Source of the DNA: a virus
Strand: one strand, 5' to 3'
Length of the DNA stretch: 64,000 nt
IMG/VR virus record: IMGVR_UViG_3300032677_000023
Span: 1 to 64,000 of that record
Shown piece by piece: positions 7,331 through 16,102 of the stretch. Position 1 is the stretch's first letter; each line of letters begins with the position of its first letter. The notes below the pieces were generated by a model that saw nothing but the letters and a program-made list of their open reading frames with translations, made no database searches and was not told the DNA's origin. The position numbers were made by a program, and so were the translations under genes.

Positions 7331-8331
7331 TTGGATTTGAAGAAAACGAAATTTCTATAAAGGCTAACGGCGGAACTGAGCTTGCTAAACGTAAGCTAGC
7401 TTCTCTAATTAATCCAAAAGATTTGGAAGAATTTCAAATTGTATGTTCAAGGGAACGCGAACTAAATTGGGAAAAAATTAGAGTTTTCTGGTGTCATGAT
7501 CTACCAGAAGATCCTGAATCGGCGAAGTTCAGGGATCAATCTTTTAGGGATAACTATCATAAGTTTGTTTTTATTTCTAACTGGCAGATGCAAAGGTATC
7601 AGCTAATTCATGGATTGGCTCACGATCCTAAGTCAATCGTAATTGAATCCGGTATTGAACCAGCGCCACAATCAGCTTTGGTTAAACCAAAAGACAAGAT
7701 TCGATTGGTGTACACTTCAACCCCGCAAAGAGGATTGGAAATTCTTTTGCCGGTGTTTGATTCATTGGCGAAGATGCATCCAGAAATTCATCTAGATGTA
7801 TATTCAAGTTTTAAGATTTACGGTTGGGAAGATGCTGATAAGTCGTTTGAGCCTATGTATGATCAAATCAGAAATCATCCTCAAATGACTTATCATGGAT
7901 ACGTTCCTAATGAAGAATTGAAGGAAGCGTTGAACAAGGCTCATATTTTTGCTTATCCAAGTATTTGGTACGAAACCAGCTGTAGAGCTATGTTAGAAGC
8001 TATGTCAGCTGGATTGGTCTGTGTTCATTCTGATGTTGGTGCATTACCAGAAACTTCTGGCGGATTGAATCTTATGTATCATGCCGATCTTATGGACAAA
8101 AATCATCACGCGAATATTTTCATCAATCATCTGAATAATGCAATTAATTTTGTGAAAAGCAATCAGGAACAAAATATGATTATGTTCAATAAGGTTTTTG
8201 TTGATACTCGTTACAACATCAATCTAATCAAACATAAGTGGGATGTGATGATTGAGGATCAACTCGGTAAATATAAGACTGTTGAGTCTCGTGGCAAGCC
8301 ACAACAAAAATTTATTTACAGGACAATTTAA
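7327..8331 (+). CDS. GT4-type glycosyltransferase
   Basis: The protein shows a Rossmann-type start (NGGTELAKRKLAS), FVFISNWQMQRY, a phosphate-binding region (YTSTPQRGLEILLPVF), and the C-terminal signature IFAYPSIWYETSCRAMLEAMSAG followed by VHSDVGALPE. This is the E-x7-E donor-binding pattern of family GT4. Its place before the heptose kinase suggests a nucleotide-heptose donor. The acceptor could be host lipopolysaccharide, a virion protein or modified DNA. The start overlaps talC and the stop overlaps hddA. Confidence 0.8.
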   Translation: MIGFEENEISIKANGGTELAKRKLASLINPKDLEEFQIVCSRERELNWEKIRVFWCHDLPEDPESAKFRDQSFRDNYHKFVFISNWQMQRYQLIHGLAHDPKSIVIESGIEPAPQSALVKPKDKIRLVYTSTPQRGLEILLPVFDSLAKMHPEIHLDVYSSFKIYGWEDADKSFEPMYDQIRNHPQMTYHGYVPNEELKEALNKAHIFAYPSIWYETSCRAMLEAMSAGLVCVHSDVGALPETSGGLNLMYHADLMDKNHHANIFINHLNNAINFVKSNQEQNMIMFNKVFVDTRYNINLIKHKWDVMIEDQLGKYKTVESRGKPQQKFIYRTI

Positions 8332-9329
8332 TGATTCTTTCTAAAACGCCTTTGCGTATTAGTTTCTTTTCCGGCGGCAGCGACATGCCTTCTTTCTTTG
8401 AAAAGGAAAGCGGCGCTGCTTTGTCTGTTACGATTGATAAGTACATCTACGTGATGCTTCATAAGACTCCTCATTTGGGAATTAAGATCATGTACGACAC
8501 GATCGAAGAATTCCCCGACGTCGAACAGATGCAACACGCTATTACTAGAGAAAGTTTGAAACACTACGACGTGATTAAAGAGTATACGATCGCTTCGATC
8601 GCCGATATTTTAGCTAAAGGATCTGGACTTGGATCTTCTTCGGCCTTCACTATCGGTCTGGTTAATTGTCTGGCGCATAGAGACGAACAGAGCCGTTACT
8701 CGTTGTTGACGCGCGAGTATCTAGCTCAAAAGGCATATTATATCGAACGAGAACTATGTAAGTATCCAGTCGGTAAGCAAGATCAATACGCCTCGGCTTA
8801 TGGCGGTATGAACCTATTTGAGTTTCATGGTGACGGTTCTGTTGATATTAAACCTTTAACTTACGATCGAAATCTTTGGAGTAATCTAGAAAGGAGATTG
8901 TTACTTGTTTATTCTGGTCGCGGACGTAATGCAAATTCTATTTTACAGAAACAAGCGGCTGCAATGAACGAAAAAGATAAGTTTGACTTAGTCAGAAGGT
9001 CTAGAGATAAAGCTTTTATTGGTGCAAAATTGCTGAGCGAAAATAAACTCGACGATTTCGGTAGTTTGCTCCATGAAGCGTGGATGGATAAAAAGGGTGT
9101 CGCCGCCGACATCACTAACGACTACTTCGACCAGATATATGATAGAGCTCTAAAGGCTGGCGCTCTAGGCGGAAAACTTCTCGGTGCAGGCGGTGGTGGT
9201 TTCTTCTTATTTTACGTCGATCCCAATAATCGCGATAAAGTGATACAATCAGTAACTAGAGACACCAACTGTAAAATTTACGATTTCGGTTTCACGGATT
9301 ACGGTTCAAGAATAACAAGCAGCTGCTAA
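8331..9329 (+). CDS. hddA: heptose 7-phosphate kinase, HddA-like GHMP kinase
   Basis: The N-terminus KTPLRISFFSGGSDMPSFF is the GHMP substrate motif of HddA-like kinases, followed by the ATP loop GSGLGSSSAFT near residue 100 and the C-terminal GGKLLGAGGGGFFLFY motif. HddA phosphorylates D-glycero-D-manno-heptose 7-phosphate at C1, giving the alpha-1,7-bisphosphate. Length (332 residues) fits. It is the last gene of the operon, and a promoter for the next unit begins 17 bases later. Confidence 0.85.
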   Translation: MILSKTPLRISFFSGGSDMPSFFEKESGAALSVTIDKYIYVMLHKTPHLGIKIMYDTIEEFPDVEQMQHAITRESLKHYDVIKEYTIASIADILAKGSGLGSSSAFTIGLVNCLAHRDEQSRYSLLTREYLAQKAYYIERELCKYPVGKQDQYASAYGGMNLFEFHGDGSVDIKPLTYDRNLWSNLERRLLLVYSGRGRNANSILQKQAAAMNEKDKFDLVRRSRDKAFIGAKLLSENKLDDFGSLLHEAWMDKKGVAADITNDYFDQIYDRALKAGALGGKLLGAGGGGFFLFYVDPNNRDKVIQSVTRDTNCKIYDFGFTDYGSRITSSC

Positions 9330-9345
9330 ACCTAAATAATAGTGC

Positions 9346-9374
9346 TTGACGAAAAATAAATTATAAGGTATAAT
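9346..9374 (+). promoter_or_regulatory. sigma70-type early promoter
   Basis: TTGACG at 9346-9351, 17-base spacer, TATAAT at 9369-9374. It lies between the heptose operon and the RNase H unit and should drive 9402-12883. Confidence 0.8.
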
Positions 9375-9401
9375 ATATTATGAAACCCAAAGAGAAATTA
9401 A

Positions 9402-9785
9402 ATGGATAGTAACAACGTCGTAATTTTTCCAAAACAAAATTTAAATGTTAAGATTCCTGAATTTTCTATGGAAGAAATAAATCGTAACGTCGAAATGATG
9501 AAACACTATCATATTCAAGAAACTCTATCCAATTTAGCCCCAATCATTTTCAATCAATTAGAAATTGCTGGATTTAATATTTCTGACGAAGAAGATGAAG
9601 ATATTAAAGATGGCGCTTTTGTCGTAGAATCGTTAAGATCTATAATGTGTAAATATTACGGTATATATCATCCATTTCAAAAAATTGCCGATAGCGTGTT
9701 TGTTCCGGATAAAGAAGAAACTGGTGCTCTAAAAATAACTGACTCTCTTAATATAGAATTGAAAAATATCTCAAACAAAAGGTGA
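9402..9785 (+). CDS. conserved T4-like hypothetical protein
   Basis: 127 residues, acidic, helical, with no transmembrane segment; notable stretches are FSMEEINRNVEMMKHY and SLRSIMCKYYGIYHPFQ. It precedes rnh directly and is first behind a good promoter. No function is recognised. The ATG is preceded by AAAGAGAAATTAA, a weak ribosome-binding site. Confidence 0.55.
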   Translation: MDSNNVVIFPKQNLNVKIPEFSMEEINRNVEMMKHYHIQETLSNLAPIIFNQLEIAGFNISDEEDEDIKDGAFVVESLRSIMCKYYGIYHPFQKIADSVFVPDKEETGALKITDSLNIELKNISNKR

Positions 9786-9789
9786 AATT

Positions 9790-10629
9790 TTGATTATCGT
9801 TGATCTGTCTCAGGTGATGTTGTCTAATCTTATGATGCAACTAGGCAACCATACAAACGCTCAAGTTGAAGAAAATATGATTAGACATATGGTCCTCAAC
9901 TCGCTTCGTTCTTATAAGTCAAAGTTTGGTGATGAATATGGAGAAATGATTATTGCTTGCGACAATACAAACTATTGGCGTAAACAAGCTTTTCCTTATT
10001 ATAAAGCCAACCGTAAAAAGAATCGTCTTGCTTCAGAGTTAGATTGGAAATCTATTTTCGAATGTATGAATAAGATTAGGGCAGAGCTCAAAGAATTTTT
10101 CCCGTATAGAGTTATTGATGTTGAATCTGCTGAGGCTGACGATATTATAGGAACTCTGGTTAGAGAATTTGACGATAAAATTCTTATACTTTCTGGGGAT
10201 AAAGATTTCGTTCAACTTCATAATCGCAACAACATTAAACAATATGACCCCACTAGAAAAAAGTGGTTGTCTCATAACGATCCCCAAAAATTCCTTAAAG
10301 AACATATTTTAAAAGGTGACTCTGGCGATGGCGTACCTAACGTACTTTCTGCTGATAATTGCTTTGTTGTTGGGGACCGTCAGAAACCGTTGACTTCTAA
10401 AAAATTCGATCATTATATGAATTTAGACCCGTCTAAATACGATAGTATGGTAGCTAGAAACTATCAACGTAATAAAGAGCTTATTGATCTTAACTTTACT
10501 CCAGAAGAAATTAGAAGTAAGGTTATAGAGCAATATAATAATCAAAACAATAAAGATAAATCTAAGTTGATGAATTATTTCATCAGCAACAAACTTAAAA
10601 ATTTAATGGAAAATATTGGAGATTTCTAA
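9790..10629 (+). CDS. rnh: RNase H / 5'-3' exonuclease (T4 Rnh-like)
   Basis: The protein has the FEN/5'-nuclease layout of T4 RNase H: N-terminal VDLSQVM, the central ACDNTNYWRKQAFPYYKANRKK, VESAEADDIIGTL, LSGDKDFVQL, and the helix-hairpin region KGDSGDGVPNVL. Several aspartates bind the two metals. T4 Rnh removes RNA primers from Okazaki fragments. The start codon is TTG at 9790 with AGGTGA upstream. Length (279) is slightly shorter than T4 Rnh (305). Confidence 0.88.
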   Translation: MIIVDLSQVMLSNLMMQLGNHTNAQVEENMIRHMVLNSLRSYKSKFGDEYGEMIIACDNTNYWRKQAFPYYKANRKKNRLASELDWKSIFECMNKIRAELKEFFPYRVIDVESAEADDIIGTLVREFDDKILILSGDKDFVQLHNRNNIKQYDPTRKKWLSHNDPQKFLKEHILKGDSGDGVPNVLSADNCFVVGDRQKPLTSKKFDHYMNLDPSKYDSMVARNYQRNKELIDLNFTPEEIRSKVIEQYNNQNNKDKSKLMNYFISNKLKNLMENIGDF

Positions 10630-11040
10630 ATGCAGGTTGGTGTAGCTGAGTTCCTAGAAAAGGTTGGGAAACTCAAGAAAACTGAAGAAAAAGTAGCCGC
10701 AATAAAAGCCAACGATAGTTTGGTTTTACGTGTGGTTCTTCAAGGATGTTACGATCCCTCTATTGTTTGGTTGTTACCAGAAGGTGCACCTCCATATAAG
10801 CCGAACGATCTTAACGACCAGGAAGGTGTTCTAATTAGAGAATGTACGAAACTTAGATATTTCATCAAAGGGTTTCACGATAATCTAAATCAAAACAAAA
10901 GAGAAACGATGTTCGTTCAACTACTTGAAAATTTAGCTCCCAAGGACGCTGAGCTTCTTTGTCATATTAAAGATAAGAAACCCCTTAAAGGAATTACCCT
11001 TCAACACGTAGTAGAGGCATTACCCGGACTTATTCGATGA
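10630..11040 (+). CDS. DUF6433-like phage protein
   Basis: 136 residues; helical N-terminus, then LRVVLQGCYDPSIVWLLPEGAPPYKPND, a stretch typical of a conserved T4-like family of unknown function. It begins at the codon after the rnh stop and overlaps the next ATG (ATGA), so it is part of the rnh-phoH operon. Confidence 0.6.
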   Translation: MQVGVAEFLEKVGKLKKTEEKVAAIKANDSLVLRVVLQGCYDPSIVWLLPEGAPPYKPNDLNDQEGVLIRECTKLRYFIKGFHDNLNQNKRETMFVQLLENLAPKDAELLCHIKDKKPLKGITLQHVVEALPGLIR

Positions 11041-11228
11041 GCAAACAGAACGTTAAAAAGTTCAAAAAGAACGATTTTTCTTACGAAGAAGAAGATAACT
11101 ATGACAACCGTAGTTATTACCTAGAAAAAAAGAAACAAAAGCGAATAGAAAAAGCCCTTAAAACTAAGGATATTTCCGGGTTGCTCGAAGAAGATGAAGA
11201 CGACTATCACGAAGATGATTGGAAATAG
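11037..11228 (+). CDS. small charged hypothetical protein
   Basis: 63 residues: a Lys-rich N-terminus, a central KKKQKRIEKALK helix and a strongly acidic C-terminus (EEDEDDYHEDDW). The start overlaps the preceding stop. Similar dipolar small proteins are common between rnh and late genes in T4-like marine phages; the function is unknown. Confidence 0.6.
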   Translation: MSKQNVKKFKKNDFSYEEEDNYDNRSYYLEKKKQKRIEKALKTKDISGLLEEDEDDYHEDDWK

Positions 11229-11230
11229 AT

Positions 11231-11473
11231 ATGCCAACTTATTTGTTTATTAACAATGAAACCGGCGAAGAGTATGAAAATTTCATGAGCATTTCAGCTC
11301 TTGAAATCTATTTGAAAGAAAATCCCCAAGTAACTCAACTCGTTAACGGAGCTCCGTTAATCCATTCCGGTAGAGGTCTAAAAAAACCAGACTCTGGATT
11401 TAGGGATGTCCTTAAAAAGGTGAAAAGAGAAGCCCAGAGAGGAATAAGTAGAAGCACCGTTAATACTTTTTAA
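11231..11473 (+). CDS. FmdB-like small phage protein
   Basis: 80 residues starting MPTYLFINNETGEEYE, the N-terminal pattern of FmdB-type regulators and their phage relatives. The CxxC zinc-binding pairs of FmdB are absent, and ISALEIYLKENPQV follows instead. The ATG at 11231 follows the upstream stop by 2 bases; the start at 11219 lies within the upstream gene. Role unknown. Confidence 0.55.
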   Translation: MPTYLFINNETGEEYENFMSISALEIYLKENPQVTQLVNGAPLIHSGRGLKKPDSGFRDVLKKVKREAQRGISRSTVNTF

Positions 11474-11484
11474 TCAGGATAAAA

Positions 11485-12231
11485 ATGGAACATAGTAAGC
11501 GTCTAACAAGAAAAGAAAAAAGAATCCTTCGTCAGCAAAACGGAAAAGAAAATACAAATCAAGAAAAATTAAATTTTAATCTTAAACACGTAGAACCATT
11601 AACCGAAAATCAAAAACGTTCTTTTGAAGCCTATCAACAAGGCAAAAATTTAATGCTTCACGGGATTGCTGGAACGGGTAAGAGCTTCATATCTTTATAT
11701 CTAAGTTTGAACCAGATATTATCCGAAAACAGCGTTTACAAAAAGCTTGTTATTGTTAGAAGCGTTGTTCCAACAAGAGATATGGGATTCCTACCCGGAA
11801 GTCCTAAAGAAAAGGCCAAAGTTTATGAATCTCCTTATTATGCGATATGTTCTGAATTATTTGGAAGAGGAGATGCCTATGATTACCTCAAAAACAAGAA
11901 CCTTGTTGAGTTTATATCAACTTCTTTCATACGCGGTGTTACTCTTAATGATTGTATTATTGTCGTTGATGAAATAGCTAATCTAACTCTCCACGAGCTT
12001 GATTCTGTAATTACTCGTGTTGGTAAAAATTGTAAAATTATATTCTCTGGAGACTTTAGACAATCTGATTTCACTAAAGATCAAGAAAAGAATGGTCTCA
12101 ACGATTTCATGCGTATTATTAAAAGAATGAAATCTTTTGAATTCATAGATTTTCAACGCGAGGATATTGTTAGATCAAAAATGGTAAAAGATTATATTAT
12201 ATCAAAAGAAGAATTAAGAATTGTCACGTAA
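11485..12231 (+). CDS. phoH: PhoH-like P-loop ATPase
   Basis: 248 residues with Walker A GIAGTGKSF near residue 60, IVRSVVPTRDMGFLPGSPKEK, Walker B-like CIIVVDEIANL, and IIFSGDFRQSDF. This order is diagnostic of the PhoH family, common in large phages, probably a nucleic-acid-dependent ATPase. The N-terminal 35 residues are basic. It is preceded by CAGGATAAAA and overlaps the exonuclease gene that follows. Confidence 0.88.
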   Translation: MEHSKRLTRKEKRILRQQNGKENTNQEKLNFNLKHVEPLTENQKRSFEAYQQGKNLMLHGIAGTGKSFISLYLSLNQILSENSVYKKLVIVRSVVPTRDMGFLPGSPKEKAKVYESPYYAICSELFGRGDAYDYLKNKNLVEFISTSFIRGVTLNDCIIVVDEIANLTLHELDSVITRVGKNCKIIFSGDFRQSDFTKDQEKNGLNDFMRIIKRMKSFEFIDFQREDIVRSKMVKDYIISKEELRIVT

Positions 12232-12883
12232 AATATTCAAACATAATTTTGTACCATTCGTCGAATTAAAAACCGAAAATATTAACGGGCGGCGCCACTA
12301 CGTGCTGCCCGATGGCGTCACTAAACTTAAATCAGTAACAACTATACTAGGCGAAAAATTAGACAAAACTGCATTGATTGAGTGGAAGAAAAGAGTCGGT
12401 GAAGCTGAAGCTCAAAGAATTTCAACTCAAGCCGCTCGAAGAGGCACAGCCATACATAAAATGGCTGAGAAATATGTTCTAAACGAAAACAACATATTTG
12501 AAAATCAAATGCCTGTTAATATAGAATCATTTGATCCTATTAAACAAATACTAGATAAACATGTTGATAATTTATTCGGCGTTGAGTTACCTCTTTATTC
12601 TAAATCTCTTAAGTGTGCCGGTCGAACAGACTTGGTTGGTGAATATGATGGCGTTTTGTCTATCATAGATTTCAAAACTTCAAGGAAACCTAAGAAATTA
12701 GAATGGATCGAAAACTATTTACTTCAATCCACAGTTTATTCCATGATGTTTGAATGGACGTATAAAATAGCAGTTCCACAAATCGTTATTATTATCACAG
12801 TTGATAATGAAAAAACGCCCCAAGTATTTAAACTGGAGCGTTCTCAATATGTTAAAAGAGTGTTGGAAGTGTTTACTTCATAA
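12221..12883 (+). CDS. PD-(D/E)XK exonuclease, Cas4/RecB-like
   Basis: The core motifs are AARRGTAIHKMAEKYV (motif I His), CAGRTDLVGEYDGVLSIIDFKTSRK (D...DxK) and YLLQSTVYSMMFE (the QxxxY motif of RecB-type nucleases). The start codon is TTG at 12221, inside the phoH end. Several T4-like phages carry such a nuclease beside recombination or replication genes. The 3' end overlaps the convergent gene at 12873-13226 by 11 bases. Confidence 0.82.
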   Translation: MSRKIFKHNFVPFVELKTENINGRRHYVLPDGVTKLKSVTTILGEKLDKTALIEWKKRVGEAEAQRISTQAARRGTAIHKMAEKYVLNENNIFENQMPVNIESFDPIKQILDKHVDNLFGVELPLYSKSLKCAGRTDLVGEYDGVLSIIDFKTSRKPKKLEWIENYLLQSTVYSMMFEWTYKIAVPQIVIIITVDNEKTPQVFKLERSQYVKRVLEVFTS

Positions 12884-13226
12884 ACATAAAAATTAATAAC
12901 ACGAAAATTAAAACTCCCCAAAAATATTTCGATGAGATCAAAGAATTCAAAGCTTCTGTTTCGGCTTTGGATAATTTCTTTGATCTCATTTTTTTGTATT
13001 TAATTTTCTTAGGACCAGAAGAAAAAATAGTTTTTCTCATAGTCATACCACCAGCGTGATATGTTTGTGTTAGTTTAGTTTTTCCGTTTGGAGATTGAGA
13101 AATCGTAGTTCTACCATTTTTATTACCAATAGATTGTGAATGGGTAAATCCTTTACCATAATTCGTTGTTGTGGTAAATCTAACTCCGCCAGGACCTTTT
13201 ATTGTTCTTTTAACCCAGTTTGCCAT
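12873..13226 (-). CDS. hypothetical protein with C-terminal membrane anchor
   Basis: 117 residues; Gly/Thr/Ser-rich basic N-terminal two thirds, then a single hydrophobic segment (FWGVLIFVLLIFMFM) at the very end. This suggests a tail-anchored inner-membrane protein. It lies next to the holin-like and lipoprotein genes and may belong to the lysis or envelope functions, but no family is recognised. A GATAAATA element 27 bases upstream is close to the late consensus. Confidence 0.5.
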   Translation of the reverse strand: MANWVKRTIKGPGGVRFTTTTNYGKGFTHSQSIGNKNGRTTISQSPNGKTKLTQTYHAGGMTMRKTIFSSGPKKIKYKKMRSKKLSKAETEALNSLISSKYFWGVLIFVLLIFMFMK

Positions 13227-13230
13227 AAAA

Positions 13231-13259
13231 AATACTCCGGAATGCGCTCCCGGAGTATT
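13231..13259 (-). terminator. rho-independent terminator
   Basis: AATACTCCGG and its exact complement flank a 9-base loop, followed on the - strand by a T-run. It ends the unit 14411-13301. Confidence 0.8.
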
Positions 13260-13300
13260 TATCTTCGTATTTTAAATGATGTATTAAAGTAACAATTTCA

Positions 13301-13657
13301 TTACTGAACAAACACACCAGTAACTTTAACAACCTGACCGTTAGGCAGTACTACGTTAGCGACAACAGGTGCATTAGATTTACGTACAGCGCCTGCCTTA
13401 ACAGGAGCGGCTGGTGTTACTGAAGCATTCTTAACAGCAGCACAAATAGCGTTAGCAATAGAATTTGCATCAGTGGTTACGTTAGATGATACATTAGGAA
13501 TCATTCCAGCAAGTTCAACAGCGGTTGGAATGAATTGACAAGCCTGAAGAGTTGCCGCTTGAATCTGTGCAGCAGTGATAGTTGTTCCCGCAACATTACA
13601 ACCAGCCAAAGCTAATCCTGATACTAATACTGTTCCAATTAAAATATTCTTGTTCAT
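13301..13657 (-). CDS. putative lipoprotein
   Basis: A lipoprotein signal peptide ends in LALAGC at residues 15-20. The mature part is Ala/Val-rich with NAICAAVKNAS, then a small C-terminal beta domain (VVLPNGQVVKVTGVFV). An outer-membrane spanin subunit is one option given the neighbouring holin-like gene, but no inner spanin partner is obvious. The start overlaps the upstream stop (ATGA). Confidence 0.6.
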   Translation of the reverse strand: MNKNILIGTVLVSGLALAGCNVAGTTITAAQIQAATLQACQFIPTAVELAGMIPNVSSNVTTDANSIANAICAAVKNASVTPAAPVKAGAVRKSNAPVVANVVLPNGQVVKVTGVFVQ

Positions 13658-14217
13658 TTAGATTCTCCTATATATTGTTGATAAATTTTTTGTTCTGTTG
13701 GGTCTAATTCTTGACCATCTTTTAATTTTTGAATAATCACCATCATTTCAGCGTCCATCGGCGTTGTGTTTTTACCTAAAAACACCAAAATATCCAATAT
13801 TTTTAAAACTGGTGCTGATAGAGGAACAAATGGCGAAATAAGTTTAGCTATATCGTCTATTAATGAACTACCAGCAAGAAATGGGTTGTTTCCCATTAAT
13901 GCATCTTTTATGCCTTTCCAATCTATTCCTTCTGCTATTAGAATAGACTGAATAATTTTCTTAATATCTAATTTTTCAGAATTTGATTTTGGATAACTGT
14001 CGGCAAATCCAGCCAACATTTTAATTACTGCCTCGGCAACATTTGCTTGAGGAACAAAAGGTTTTGCAATTTCAAAAGCATCTTCCAAAGAAACAACACC
14101 TAATCCTAACCAATCTGAATTTTGAAATTTTTGACGTAATTCAAACCAATTAAGATTAGATGCAATTTGAATAGCGTTTTTTAAATTCGCTATTGTTTGA
14201 TCGTCTATATTAATCAT
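13654..14217 (-). CDS. hypothetical protein in lysis-like cassette
   Basis: 187 residues, helical, with a duplicated flavour: EDAFEIAKPFVPQANVAEAVIKML and IDDIAKLISPFVPLSAPVLKIL have the same pattern, suggesting two repeats. It lacks a signal peptide. It is coupled by overlaps to both neighbours (holin-like gene upstream, lipoprotein downstream). No function is recognised. Confidence 0.55.
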   Translation of the reverse strand: MINIDDQTIANLKNAIQIASNLNWFELRQKFQNSDWLGLGVVSLEDAFEIAKPFVPQANVAEAVIKMLAGFADSYPKSNSEKLDIKKIIQSILIAEGIDWKGIKDALMGNNPFLAGSSLIDDIAKLISPFVPLSAPVLKILDILVFLGKNTTPMDAEMMVIIQKLKDGQELDPTEQKIYQQYIGESK

Positions 14218-14411
14218 TTACTTGCTGGAGTTTCAGGCATAACAATAGCTAGAAGTCCGCCAACAGCAACACCAACAGCAATTATACTATCTCCCAAAGC
14301 ACCGGGGAATAATGTATGTATTGATACTGCCACTAGTCCGCCGCCAGCCCATGTGCTAGGCTCTTTAACTCTATCTGCTACCCATACAAGTGCTTTAATA
14401 ACTTTATCCAT
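14214..14411 (-). CDS. holin-like small membrane protein
   Basis: 65 residues with an amphipathic start (KALVWVADRVKEPSTW) and two hydrophobic segments (GGLVAVSIHTLF and SIIAVGVAVGGLLAIVM). Size and topology fit small holins, and STWAGGG is a motif seen in such proteins. The ATG at 14411 has TGGAGG 7 bases upstream, better than the earlier in-frame ATGs. A late promoter lies at 14450-14457. Confidence 0.6.
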   Translation of the reverse strand: MDKVIKALVWVADRVKEPSTWAGGGLVAVSIHTLFPGALGDSIIAVGVAVGGLLAIVMPETPASK

Positions 14412-14449
14412 TATAACCTCCATATTTTTATTACCCAAAGGGCCATTCT

Positions 14450-14457
14450 TATTTATA
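14450..14457 (-). promoter_or_regulatory. T4-type late promoter (TATAAATA)
   Basis: Exact late octamer on the - strand, 39 bases upstream of the holin-like ATG. It supports late expression of the unit 14411-13301. Confidence 0.6.
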
Positions 14458-14473
14458 AAATATGGATATTAAA

Positions 14474-14498
14474 AAAGGGCGGGGATGAACCCACCCTT
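14474..14498 (-). terminator. rho-independent terminator after the Ro-like gene
   Basis: On the - strand AAGGGTGGG and CCCGCCCTT form a stem with one mismatch, followed by TTTTTT. It ends the Ro-like gene. Confidence 0.8.
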
Positions 14499-14508
14499 AA
14501 TTAGAAAT

Positions 14509-15942
14509 TTAGAAGTCGTAGCGATCAGACATTAATGTCTTAAGCATGATCGCCTCCGGAGTAAAGTCCTCCAAATCAGCAGCCAACACCGACTTAACGA
14601 TAGTTGGAGAGAAACCAGAAACAAGAGCAACGCCTCGTTCATCGAACTTAACAGGCACATTTTCATGTGCATTCAAGTTCCAGAAAACGATGTTAGGCAT
14701 ATTGTAAGCATGATAGATATACTTACGAGCAATCATTTCCATAGCAGAGTCATCGTGAGTAGTGCACTGATCAAACTGCATGTCCGAAAGAATCAGCAGC
14801 ATTGCAGGCATTTCTGACTGAGGAACATTACCTTCAATTGCAGTGAGAAGGATTTTATCCAGCGCGAGATGCAGGTTAGTGTTCATGTCCCACTTCGAAG
14901 TTACCATCTGCTTAACCTTATCGAGGATGTTACCACGAAGATGAAGCAGCTCAGGCTTGCCAGAGAAAGTCAAGAACGTATCCTTAAACTTACCAGTGTT
15001 CTTTTCAGCAAGGTAAAGACCAAGAGAAACAGAAACGTCAAGGCAAGTTACCTTCGACTTGGAGTTATAGCCACCAGCAGGTGAAGTCATTGAACCAGAA
15101 ACGTCAACGAGCGGAAGGATGTTTGCATCACCAACAAAGTTAGGAAGATCATCCCACTGAGCACGAATGTGATCGAGGTTCGACTGATTATATGACGCAT
15201 TGTAACCGTAAGGAGAAACACCCTTCAGCACATCATACGGATAAACCGCACCAGCATTGACCTTGACAGTCTTTGCTACTTCAGGATCCTTCGAAACAAG
15301 AGCAGTAGTCCACTCCTTATACTTCTCAGTGTGACGTGAGAAAGCCTTCTTATATCTAGAAGAAGCAAGCGAAGGAACATGGTTGAAATTAATTTCATCC
15401 CAATTCTTAGCGCACATGTCCTGCTCAACAACCTTGGTCAAGCTAACCAGTGTCTTACGATACTGCTTAGGTGACATTCCAAGGAACGAACGAAGTTCAG
15501 CGGCTTCCTTACCCTTACGTGGCATCCACTTAGCAGCAAGACCATTCTTGGCTTCAAGAGCATCACGAACCATCGCAAATGCGATCTGACGCAAATCACC
15601 CTTGGTAACAAAGATATCGTCCCAACGTCCAAGCTCGGGAACACGCTTCAAAAGACGCTCCGCATATGCAGGATCATGATCACAAGCATATTCTAGAATA
15701 TCCCGGAAAATCTTACGCTCACCAGCGCCTCCGCGAATATCACGCGCCCAAAGAACAACACGGCCAGCCAATTCCTTATCTTGAACATAAGCTGCCGTAA
15801 AGTCAGGAATTACGTTCTTACCGCGAGATGCACCAATCTTATAGAAAAGATCAGTAACTGAATTGGCAGTAGACTTACGAGCCTTCATACCATTAGTAGT
15901 ACGAGCAGTCTGGTTCTTAACGGCATTAACAAATGTTGACAT
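14509..15942 (-). CDS. Ro60-like TROVE/vWA protein (DUF2828 family)
   Basis: 477 residues. The N-terminal HEAT-like half carries WARDIRGGAGERKIFRDIL, GRWDDIF, and WDEINFNHVPSLASSRYKKAF, matching DUF2828/TROVE proteins. The C-terminal von Willebrand A domain has a MIDAS motif DVSGS at residues 280-284 and ILSDMQF. Ro60/Rsr proteins bind Y RNAs and misfolded RNAs and help in RNA quality control. Here the gene lies directly downstream of a structured non-coding region and a tRNA array on the same strand, suggesting a role in RNA handling. GGAGAAGTGAA precedes the ATG. Codon use is more GC-rich than neighbouring genes, hinting at a separate origin. Confidence 0.75.
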   Translation of the reverse strand: MSTFVNAVKNQTARTTNGMKARKSTANSVTDLFYKIGASRGKNVIPDFTAAYVQDKELAGRVVLWARDIRGGAGERKIFRDILEYACDHDPAYAERLLKRVPELGRWDDIFVTKGDLRQIAFAMVRDALEAKNGLAAKWMPRKGKEAAELRSFLGMSPKQYRKTLVSLTKVVEQDMCAKNWDEINFNHVPSLASSRYKKAFSRHTEKYKEWTTALVSKDPEVAKTVKVNAGAVYPYDVLKGVSPYGYNASYNQSNLDHIRAQWDDLPNFVGDANILPLVDVSGSMTSPAGGYNSKSKVTCLDVSVSLGLYLAEKNTGKFKDTFLTFSGKPELLHLRGNILDKVKQMVTSKWDMNTNLHLALDKILLTAIEGNVPQSEMPAMLLILSDMQFDQCTTHDDSAMEMIARKYIYHAYNMPNIVFWNLNAHENVPVKFDERGVALVSGFSPTIVKSVLAADLEDFTPEAIMLKTLMSDRYDF

Positions 15943-16102
15943 TTCACTTCTCCTTTGTTATCAACAGATTGAACTTTTTTCTATTTTGCATATAGATTTT
16001 ATTATTGCTGAACTCAATCTTAATTAAACAGTATCACTTTTTGCTTTTTTTGATTACAAGTCAAATGCATTTTGGATTGCTGAAATGATACTTAAACTTA
16101 TC

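Noticed and set aside
9380-9412. Nine-codon frame after the early promoter
   Set aside because: Too short and without a ribosome-binding site; likely chance within the leader of 9402.
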